Below the pieces are notes generated by a model, which saw only the letters and a list, made by a program, of their open reading frames with translations, did no database searches and had not been told where the DNA came from. DNA of 64,000 nucleotides from Oopsacas minuta. Taxonomy: Eukaryota > Porifera > Hexactinellida > Lyssacinosida > Leucopsacidae. Shown here in pieces: positions 34,827 through 43,691 of the stretch; position 1 is the stretch's first letter, and every line of letters begins with the position of its first letter. Made by a program: the position numbers and the translations under genes. The stretch is from positions 124,001-188,000 of the forward strand of contig JAKMXF010000337.1 of NCBI GenBank assembly GCA_024704765.1, given 5' to 3'.

Positions 34827-35605
34827 CAGTGTTGTTTTGCCAAAAAAAGAAGTGGGGGGCGCTCCCTTTTCAAATTTAGCAGTTTCTTAGAAAACATAGG
34901 TGAAAACGGCCCCCAATAATGAAGTGGGTGCGCCATACCTCCCACCCGCGCGCTCCCTCCAAAATACCACTGATTATTATTATATATTGTGGTGTGTTTA
35001 TATTTGTATCAGATAAAAAACAACTGCGTGAAACATGTATAATATGTAAGGTTTCAATAATTCACGATACATTGTAAATGCCTAAATGCTATGTATATTA
35101 TTCAAATATACTTCCAAACTGGGTTTTCTTCAACTATCTGACTATTGCTACTCCTTATTAGAGTATCTGATGCACTCCGATGATTTCTTAGCCAACATCT
35201 AGCATAATCACTAGGATCCCATATAGAAAGTGGAGGGCCATTAAGTTTAATGAATAGAAGAGCAGATATGTGTGGTACAAGCAGCCGAGAACGCGGATCC
35301 TCCAATATGATATTCATATGACAGAACCCACGTTCACATTCTGCAGTACTACATGGGGCCAGTTGGATACAATTAAACAATGGTTTTATTGTGGGTGGCA
35401 AGAATGTACCGGAATTTTCATAATAGTCATTTATGCGAGTGAAACGTAGTGCTAAAGTGCTAATAAAGACAATAATATCATATTAAGTCAGTAAATATAG
35501 ATAAATTAAGTCCATTAACTGATAAACTCGGGGGTCGGGTGCTAGAATGAGGCCCAAGTTCTTCCAGATTATGTGCCAAGAGCGCCCCCCCCCAAAACAT
35601 CACTG
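34827..35605 (-). mobile_element. hAT remnant, 779 bp, with both ends and an 8-bp duplication
   Basis: The left end is CAGTGTTGTTTTGCC, followed by a GGGGGGCGCTC run. The right end, read inward, is CAGTGATGTTTTGGGGG, followed by GGCGCTC. Flanks are CATGGAAT (34819-34826) and CATAGAAT (35606-35613), 7 of 8 identical. A third terminus-like block ending 'ccaaaataccactg' lies inside at 34959-34972, so a smaller relative may be nested or the end duplicated. The element sits 330 bp upstream of the RMND5-like start codon. Confidence 0.75.
35102..35401 (-). pseudogene. hATC dimerisation fragment of a hAT transposase (ZNF862/KIAA1586-like)
   Basis: A 99-aa frame contains CSTAECERGFCHMNIILEDP, RLLVPHISALLFIKLNGPP, and then YARCWLRNHRSASDT. 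This is the C-terminal dimerisation region with the glutamate of the 'AECERGF' motif. Everything N-terminal to it is deleted, leaving an internally deleted element between intact ends. Confidence 0.8.
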
Positions 35606-35613
35606 CATAGAAT

Positions 35614-36792
35614 ACTAAAATGCTACTAACTCCGTTTGATAAAGGATAGAATATTATATACAATTGTTGAAGTGTGGTAGGTGTTAAATGGGATACATTT
35701 CCCCTAATAATAATGATGTTGTGAGGGGAGTTATGACTTTCATTTTCAAATTCTGAGATTTGAAAATTAGACAATATTGAAAAGTTTATATACAATATTC
35801 CAATAAACTGCTAGCGTAGCGAGCAAAAAATTAAAAATCGGTGGCGACAGTTTAGTCAAGGTATTCAATTCGTTGAAAGTAGCACTAGTAATTGGAGGCA
35901 CTATAAAATGTTGAATTTTACCAAATACACATAGACCTCCAATTACTAGACCACTATAGACAAATTAAATAACAGACTAAGCTGTCTCTATAGATTGTAA
36001 TTTTAGATTTGTAGCTTTACATAACCTTGGGGCGACGTGTCGGCCGTTTTTGTGTTCCTTTGCTTATATTTTTCGTTTCAGACTATATCAGTAACTGACT
36101 CCTGTCATTCGAAACGTCAAAGTTGACTTACCTAGCTGTGTGAAAGGGTACCCGATCGAAACAAAAACTATAATTTCGTTGAGGCGTACAGGAAATAAAA
36201 ATACCTTGGAATATATCGGTTTTAACGAATACATAATAATGACCATATTGAGTCATGTTAATCATATATTGGTACCATAAATGCCAAGTGGAGTTGAAAG
36301 ATGGGTCACTCGATGCTAGGGTACATTTTAAGAAATGAATGTTGTAAAATTCCTGAGCGTTGATATGGAAACACTTTCACTAATATAATCATGTGACGAC
36401 TCAAACGAACGGAATAATACCGTGGATTATGGCTCAGAACATACTAAAGATTAAGTCACAATAGAGTGGTTCATATTATAGGAAAAGTAATTTTTTGTAA
36501 TATATGAACCAAATATTACTATTCATTGATGTGGTAAAACAACTGGCACATCGTACAAATATGCATATATACTCTAGTTGCATAGGCTAAAGATAATTTC
36601 AACATTTGCGAAATTAATTCCATAAACAATGAGAGAAGGCGATTGTTCAGAATTTCTGCAATATCAACAGGAAATATATTCTTGTGTGCCACTTGTGTCA
36701 CAAGTATGGTGTTCCAATACATTAGGTCAGAGAGTGCATGCACAAATATGTAAACTACAAAATAAGGTAGATTAAATCCATCGACATCCAAC
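35614..36792. other. Non-coding, between the hAT remnant and SIN1
   Basis: The SIN1 3' untranslated region must lie at its right edge. A 106-aa hydrophobic minus-strand frame (36519-36839) overlaps the SIN1 stop and is not supported as a gene. Otherwise nothing was seen. Confidence 0.4.
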
Positions 36793-38232
36793 CTAGAAAT
36801 TCTTAGGGTGATTTTTAGCATTATTTGAAAGTATCTCAATTATAGTGGAAACAATCCCATTGTCTGCTTCAAATTCATACATTTTCTTCTCATTTCCTTT
36901 CATTGCCAGAATATAGAAAGATTTCCTACCAGAAGTAGAGGCTTGTCGTACCAATGTATCACAACGAAGAATAGAATTCCTAGCAATGACCTCGGTCTTG
37001 GGCAACGTAGGATGAATTCGAAATTTTGATTTATGCAATTGTTTAGAGTCTAATATTAGTGGTTTGAAAGTAATCTGAATTTCACTGATTAAGATTTGTG
37101 TGATTGGTTCGCCTTTCTTATTTAACCAAACAGCTTCATAATGTTCAAAAGCGTGAGGAATTGTCGAATCAAAGTAGACATGTGTGTCAGTAGTATTAGA
37201 TAATACTTCTAATTCATTTGATCGATCCTGTTTTAGGAGCCAAAAATTATTGTGTTTGAAATCAGATAATAGACTAAAATGTGATATGGGATTGAAACAA
37301 TCATTATACTCTGATAAAATGTAACTATCACAAGGGACTAACCCCTTTTTTCTAATTGCAAGGGATAGGACTTCTATCATTTGAATATCAATTGCAGGAC
37401 GGGGCATAGTTATTGTTTTTTCTTCAATAGGATAATCTCCGAGTTTATAAAATATAACAACACACTGTTTATCACACTCAGGGTTGGATTTCTCAGGTGG
37501 ACACTCAACACGCACTAGTCCTAAGTGACTAAAACGAAATTTTTTCAGGTAATCAGTAGGTGAAAGTGATGGAAAATCACGATCAATATCACCATTTTCA
37601 TCTGCAATGTATAATTTGAAATCACCTACTGAGCCGTCTATAGGTAAACCTAAATCCCCTTTGTGGTATAAGTATAACGATAAACCTATTAGATCAAAGA
37701 TTCGTGTATTTATATTGGCAGTAACATCAACAAAGGTTTTGCAAGCATCAAATATAATAGTGACAGATAAACTTCGCCTATCATTCGAGTTAATAGCATT
37801 GAATTTAGAGTATTCGAAAAAAGGTAATTCTTCAATAGAAAGTTGAGATATTTGTTTGCTCAACAAAGATAGAGATGGATTATGATGAAATACTACCTTT
37901 TTAGGAAACTGTAGAGATAAATCATTTAAAGGAATCATGTCATTAACTAATTTTACAATTTTTTCACTATTTTTAGGTCGCCATTTAGCAGCATTCTCGA
38001 TGTCCTTGATTGTCTGATCCATTTCCTTTTTCGTAATACTATGAGTATGTTTTATCCACATAATTCCTAAACCAGTTAAACTCCGTTGATTTATATGATA
38101 GCCTTGATCTGTTTCTTCAATGGAGTCCTCATCGTCAATGAATATACGATCAGCATACCCGGTATCATCGCTTATAACGAATGAATGACAGATATGCTGA
38201 ACAAGCCTGGCTTCGTTATCCCAAAATGCCAT
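36793..38232 (-). CDS. MAPKAP1: SIN1/MAPKAP1 homologue, TORC2 subunit, single exon
   Basis: The 479-aa frame from ATG at 38232 begins MAFWDNEARLVQHICHSFVI with SDDTG at 21-25, matching the conserved SIN1 N-terminus (MAFLDNP...SDDTG). The CRIM domain spans about 120-250, with FFEYSKFN at 138-145 and the acidic loop ADENGDIDRDFPSL at 210-223. The CRIM domain of SIN1 binds TORC2 substrates such as AKT. A Ras-binding-like domain follows (about 256-335) and a PH domain (about 364-470) with the terminal helix VSTIIEILSN. SIN1 acts at membranes within TORC2 together with Rictor. Length is close to vertebrate SIN1 (about 520). No introns, stops or frameshifts were seen. Flanks are non-coding, so it is transcribed alone. 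Confidence 0.88.
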   Translation of the reverse strand: MAFWDNEARLVQHICHSFVISDDTGYADRIFIDDEDSIEETDQGYHINQRSLTGLGIMWIKHTHSITKKEMDQTIKDIENAAKWRPKNSEKIVKLVNDMIPLNDLSLQFPKKVVFHHNPSLSLLSKQISQLSIEELPFFEYSKFNAINSNDRRSLSVTIIFDACKTFVDVTANINTRIFDLIGLSLYLYHKGDLGLPIDGSVGDFKLYIADENGDIDRDFPSLSPTDYLKKFRFSHLGLVRVECPPEKSNPECDKQCVVIFYKLGDYPIEEKTITMPRPAIDIQMIEVLSLAIRKKGLVPCDSYILSEYNDCFNPISHFSLLSDFKHNNFWLLKQDRSNELEVLSNTTDTHVYFDSTIPHAFEHYEAVWLNKKGEPITQILISEIQITFKPLILDSKQLHKSKFRIHPTLPKTEVIARNSILRCDTLVRQASTSGRKSFYILAMKGNEKKMYEFEADNGIVSTIIEILSNNAKNHPKNF

Positions 38233-39487
38233 CTGTACTCGACAACTACATGCGAATAAATATAAAGTTAGGGAAAAGTATTAGTGAGGAACAAATTTAA
38301 AAAGGAAGATGCCACAGTGGTATTGAGCCCTCTTCAGGATTGCTCCACAATTTGTTACATATTTCAAATACTTTTGAGAAAGATCTCCAAATGTTTGACC
38401 AAACATAATTAATCAAGTATTCTCACGGAATACTAGAGCCTCAATAATTTCTGAATTACCAATTTGCAAATAAGAAAATATATTATAAACGTAATATCAT
38501 TCAAAATTCGATTACTAGATCTGTTGCTAATTAAGAATAAAATCCTTATATCACTTGAAATTAACCCCAAAATCAAAGACGCACTCGTGATCGTTTGTCA
38601 GAGTTGTAAAAATATGGGCTTTTTACCATAAATATTTCCCTTTAAATGAGCAAATTGTGGCTCTATTTATCTAATCATGAAATTATCAGAGATTTAGTCA
38701 GGATAATGTTAACAAAGACAGTCATAAGATTCCTTTAGGTAAATTATCATATGGATTTTCAAATATTCGTCGTATAGTCGGATATGTAATTGTACATTTA
38801 GTAGTGTTGAAATAATTTGCTCGGTCAGGATATATAGATATATATATATATAAATACATATACTGATTAATTGTGTTTTAACAAAACAGATGACGTCATA
38901 TTTGGACTGGGAATAGTTGGATTACATGACTTGTGGTAATTATTATATTCAAAAATAAATTTATATAATAAATATATTATTTAGAGCAAAACACCAATTC
39001 GACATTTTCGAGAATATTTCAATTGCCTACCAAATTTATAAGCCTCGACGTAATCCATGGTTCAGGAAAATATGGTCAGTGAAAACGCAATAGTTACTTA
39101 GGCAGTGGAAGATATAGAAATACATACTACTCTATGTAATAGAGTATCCTATGACTTTGAATTCCTAGAATTCTCAGAAACTATTACTGCTAATTTAAAC
39201 TAATATAAATTTAGCCATGGGCCGGAGAAAATGCCTCGCCTGATCCCAACCTCGAAGGCACTGTTTTACATGACTACTTGCCGTTTCGGTAAACTATTTG
39301 GTAATTTTGGTAATTTTCCCATTTTGTGAGTAGAGTTTTATAAAATTGTTAGATGATGTAGTATAATAAAAGTGAGATTCGGACTCAGCATAGTTGATAG
39401 TACAAATTTATAGGCTCCAAGAAGGAAAAACATTGTCAGAATTTCTGGAACAATGTAACAGTGATGGTGCACAACCAAACCAATATA
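38233..39487. other. Non-coding; upstream region of SIN1 and an old dispersed repeat
   Basis: From about 38570 to 39190 this resembles segments at 45460-45700, 47190-47404 and 50235-50320 (shared 'cgcactcgt', 'gtcaggataatgtta', 'ttgtacatttagt', 'cctaccaaattta', 'taatccatgg'). It contains the unoccupied counterpart (gagaatattt, near 39011) of the insertion site used by the long-TIR element at 47405. No gene. Confidence 0.55.
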
Positions 39488-40400
39488 CAGTCAGGGGACA
39501 AAAGTATTCAAACACACAAATATATTGTCATAAATTGTATACTCTTTCCCGCTCCTATATATTGTGTAGTCGATATTCGTAGCTGCTATCTAGTAATTTG
39601 TATAGAACAACATATGTTTTGCAAGAATTTCAAAAAAATATTTTCGGTTTACACAGTTTGAAGGTGTTAATTATTAATAATTATTAGATAATAATTGATA
39701 ATCAAAATATGTGGTAATTCAAAGCCTATTAAGAATCTATAATTTCTGACTTGATATTTGAATTCTACGTAGGCGAGTCACCCCGGATTGAAATTTCCAA
39801 TCGGATTGAACGATTTTACCAAAGTTATAGAAGAATTTCAATTTGTCCCACTTGTGCCACTTTTTGAATAAAGTGGCACAGGTTGCAGGAAAAAGCGCCA
39901 CTACAAGGAAATCAACTAGGGTTAGGAGGAATAAGTCGAAGTAATATTTTCGAATGATATGACTATGCTAACCCTTGAATCCCAAAATAACCTCTTGGTA
40001 ACGGCCACTTGTGCCACCTTGAGCACAAGGTGGCACAAATGGCACAAATTGAAATTCATCTATAACTCTGGTAAAAATTGTTCAATCCGATTGGCAATTT
40101 CAATCTGGGGTAACTCGCCTACGTAGAATTCAAATATCAAGTCAGAAATTATAGATTCTTAATAGGCTTTGAATTACCACATATTTTGATTATCAATTAT
40201 TATCTAATAATTATTAATAATTAACACCTTCAAACTGTGTAAACCGAAAATATTTTTTGAAATTCTTGAAAACCATGTTATTCTATACAAATTACTAGAT
40301 AGCAGCTACGAATATCGACTACACAATATATAGGAGCTGGAAAGAGTATACAATTTATGACAATATATTTGTGTGTTCGAATACCTTTGTCCCCTGACTG
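39488..40400. mobile_element. Tc1-like foldback MITE, complete, 913 bp
   Basis: The ends read CAGTCAGGGGACAAAAGTAT and, inward from the right, CAGTCAGGGGACAAAGGTAT, with TA outside both (39486-39487 and 40401-40402). The arms are inverted copies of each other for about 370 bp, leaving a loop of about 120 bp. There is no ORF of note. Other copies lie at 8190-8894 (left-truncated) and 2688-2815 (cut by hAT). The TIR style and TA target point to mobilisation by a Tc1/mariner transposase; the autonomous partner is not in the window. Confidence 0.9.
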
Positions 40401-40509
40401 TAGATTAAGGGTTGAAACTTTCAAGGGTGATTAGACAATCTCCGTGAGGTATCTACTGATGGTTAAGAGCTTTTAGCTAACACACTGCTTCATTATTATA
40501 TATCCTATA

Positions 40510-40544
40510 CACAGTGGTTTAAAATGGGAGTTAGTAAAGAATAG
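40510..40544 (+). repeat. Transib copy 2, 3' terminus: heptamer, 19-bp spacer, 9-mer
   Basis: CACAGTG at 40510-40516, spacer 40517-40535, then AAAGAATAG at 40536-40544. The transposase reads toward this end. Confidence 0.8.
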
Positions 40545-40820
40545 GTATTCTAGTACCAGATAGCCACATGCAATGTATTATTTGCGAATAGGTTATCGTA
40601 TCCGAGGAATCGAATGGGGTAATCAAATTTCTTCTATGGCTTCTAGATTTCTGGATATGACGTCATCACATATTATGATGACGTTACATTTTAAAAATTA
40701 TTTAATAAAACTCATAGAAATTTCCACTTCATAAGAAAAATCTCCTACTCTGTATATATATATACTATTATCCTGTATAGTATTTGGATAAGAGTGTATA
40801 GATTTAACATTTTAATGAAT

Positions 40821-43015
40821 CTATGAATTAATTATAAGTGAATCAACAATTTCGTCGATGGAAGAATCTAGTAATCTATTTTCTGTATTATCCCTACAAC
40901 ACTTTGCTCTTTTTGTGTGGCCGTGTTCCCCACACATTTCACAAACTAAACTTGAACGAAATTGATTCAATACAGGGTCACTTTCAGAGGCCAGTCTCAC
41001 GAAAATGTCCATTGCATTATCTTCAAATAAAGACTTCCTTGCAAGATTCTCCCTATACTTTCTTAGTAACTTGTTGCATGCCTCGGATCCCTCTTCAGAG
41101 AAACTTTTCAGACCTCGCCCAAGGTTGAACTCTTTCAAAATTTCTTCTGAGTGAGCTAATACCCAGTGTAATGTTGGGGTAATGCTCACCCAAGGTAATG
41201 AATCAACGATCAAGAGATATGTATCGGTGCATAGATCACCAAAGACCTCGGTGTTAATGATCCTGTCTGAATTGATTATTCGAAGAATAGCTGACAAGTG
41301 TGTATGTAGTTTTGAAAGTGTTTCTTTGTGTTCTGTTTCAACAACTGACAATACACACTCAATGTATTTCGAATCACAGGAAAATGCTCGACGAGCTACA
41401 CTACCAGTAGAGCTAGTACCTCCACTTGCATTCGGCTGATCTATCCTCATTCCTGTCTTCCCTTCAATCAGATTTCTGACAAATATCATTGAATTTTTTA
41501 TCGTCAAAGATGTTGGTGACCATGTACGTTTTCCACAATTCAAATGATAAATTAGTAGATTGAACCACTTGAAAATGCCAGTGTACGAGTGTAACGGAGA
41601 TGCTGGAAGGATGTTTATTGTTGAGGTTGGTTCGTGCGTTATGTTACAACGTTGGTTTGAAGGAAGTGAGAAGAACGAATGGCTGTCTTCTATTTCACCG
41701 AAAAGTTGAATTGCATCAGTAATGTACCTGTTGATAGGAAATCCCTGTATTATCAACTCACGATCACTGAGTTCCTTATGTGTTGCTGTGCATAATTGAC
41801 AACTTGCCTCACCTGCCCCAGATAGAATTCCTGCCATTTTCCCATCAAGCATTGATCGAACAATGTCGACTCGTACTTGCTGATCAGAGCCAAGAGTAAA
41901 TCCTTCACTTCTCATAAGATCAGTATCAGTATTGATTAGATCGTCCATAAATCGCTTGATATTAGCTTCGTTTTCTTTCGCAGCGAGGAGGAAATCGGAC
42001 GTTGAGCAAAAGGAGAACTGGAAGTGTTATTTTTCCAGAGTTCGCGACTGCTATTGCTTATTACCTTTACAGCTCTGAAACAGAATAAGATAAACGACTT
42101 AGTATCTGTATTCGTGTTTGATTGATTATATACAGTGTGACTTCCAGAGCCATCTAATCCGTCTGCTATCTGGAATTGTAGGGGATAATCTTGAGCTGGA
42201 GGTGGCGGTAGCGTGGACATAAGCCTGCAAAAAGTATGGCAGACGTGATGGGCATATGGCATATATACACCAAGTGGAGTTTCAGGATTGGGGTACATCT
42301 GAATATCCGACCGTAAAATTATACTGTTTCTTTCTTCTACTACCCTATAGTATGCCGGGAAACGAATATCGCTAGATAGCAAGTGATGTCGGAGTTGTGT
42401 GTATTTCCTCCTGCCAATTTCTAGGAGATCTACAAGGAACACTGTCTTGGTAACATCGAGCTCTTTCTTCAACAATTTACCGAATTGACCCGAAAACTTG
42501 TCATAGACTACAGATTTTGAAACTTTAACTATTTCTCGCTGTTTTGTTTGGTCCGATAGTAGTTGCAAGGCAAGTGCAGCTATCTTGATTTCTGAAGTAT
42601 TCTCAACGATTGAGAGTGCTTTGATAGATTCCAAGACATTTGAGAGTCGTAAGCGTTGTTGTTGCATCGTGAGATTGTCAATACTCTTCCTATGGTTTGC
42701 AGAGAGTGTGGATATGACTTCTTCATCATCTGAAGACAGCTCAACGGTATCATAAAAACGGTTCCTCTTCAACTCTGGTTCCATGGATATACCACAATGC
42801 CACCAGTCTCCCTCTAAGCAATCTAGCGATTTCTTTGCCTTCCTGATCCTGCTTCTTACTCGGAGGAGCGTTGCTTCCAATTGTTTCCTTTCTTCGAAGT
42901 CCATTTGAAAGTTCTGCTCAAAGAAACTGAGTGTCGTCGAGATACAGTTGTTGTTGTCTTTCAAAATCTTCGCAAATTCAAGATGAGAGTTAGGGAAAGT
43001 TGGTTCTTGAGTCAT
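40821..43015 (-). pseudogene. Transib/RAG1-superfamily DDE transposase, copy 2, one frameshift
   Basis: The first frame (43015-41936, 359 aa) starts MTQEPTFPNS and reaches the first catalytic aspartate in ADGLDGSGSHTVYNQ (residue 285). A one-base shift near 41990 turns RPI-FLLAAKENEANIKRF into a dead end. The second frame (to 40821) gives SMLDGKMAGILSGAGEASC, with QLC completing a C-x-x-C and supplying the second aspartate. It continues with KTGMRIDQPNASGGTSSTGS, LPWVSITPTLHWVLAHSEE, the glutamate block FSEEGSEACNKLLRKYRENL, and a Cys/His tail CEMCGEHGHTKRAKCC. Total about 730 aa, as expected for Transib. The SEEG...CNK and SGAG...C-x-x-C blocks recall RAG1. The tail resembles zinc knuckles and may bind DNA, which is inference. 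The enzyme would cut at CACAGTG ends. Confidence 0.9.
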
Positions 43016-43660
43016 TGATAAAAGCGTAGAAAACGGTTGATTATCAGCAAATTCAATTTGTTAATGTCATATTAATCATGTATTTATATATTACATTTAT
43101 TGGTAATTGGAATGCTGCAATCGAGTAGATAAATTTAGCATATAAATTGCATAGCAACAAAAAGGTGACAATGGAATTCGCTGAAATTTTTCATGTTGTG
43201 CACTGTTTCGGGCGTATCATTTTAATATGTCTTTCTAGATATTATAATGCCATTTTGGAATTAATTTCTAAGTGGTGTTTTGTGGTGTTTTTTTTGCGGC
43301 CATTTGGAAGTTCTTTTTTTAATAATATTGTACCTCTAAAGTACCATTAATCAAATCAACTTTGAGTCCAAATGTAGTAAAGATACACTGACGAAAATGA
43401 GAAATCAGATTTAGCATAACTGAATTGTGTTGAGGAAATAAAATAAATTTGATTCGAAGAATTCTGCGACGCTCTCAAGTAAACTTAAATTGGTGCTAAT
43501 ATTAGCATCACTGAAACCGCAAATAGAACTATTTTTGATTGATTCTTTAAATTCATGTTGTGAGAGCTATATGTATTTGATCGAATTGAAATTTGAAATT
43601 AACATTATTCAAACAAACAAGAACGAGTTTAAACCATTAAAAATGAAATCTATTTTTTGT

Positions 43661-43686
43661 CTATTCTTTGCATTCAAACCACTGTG
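43661..43686 (-). repeat. Transib copy 2, 5' terminus: heptamer, 10-bp spacer, 9-mer
   Basis: Read inward: CACAGTG (43686-43680), 10-bp spacer, AAAGAATAG (43669-43661), then an A-rich ACAAAAAAT. Same 9-mer as the other end but 9 bp closer to the heptamer. Confidence 0.8.
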
Positions 43687-43691
43687 CTATA

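Larger units (their letters stand above)
40510..43686 (-). mobile_element. Transib/RAG1-superfamily transposon, copy 2 (3177 bp), best preserved
   Basis: Both ends read CACAGTGGTTT inward. Perfect 5-bp duplications flank it: CTATA (40505-40509) and CTATA (43687-43691). One transposase gene occupies 43015-40821. The 5' side has about 670 bp and the 3' side about 310 bp without a second gene. Only one frameshift was found in the transposase. Intact ends and duplication with a nearly intact gene suggest insertion more recent than for the other copies. Confidence 0.95.

Noticed and set aside
36519-36839. 106-aa hydrophobic minus-strand frame overlapping the SIN1 stop
   Set aside because: It overlaps the end of a well-supported gene in another frame, has no family resemblance, and hydrophobicity is expected by chance in AT-rich DNA.
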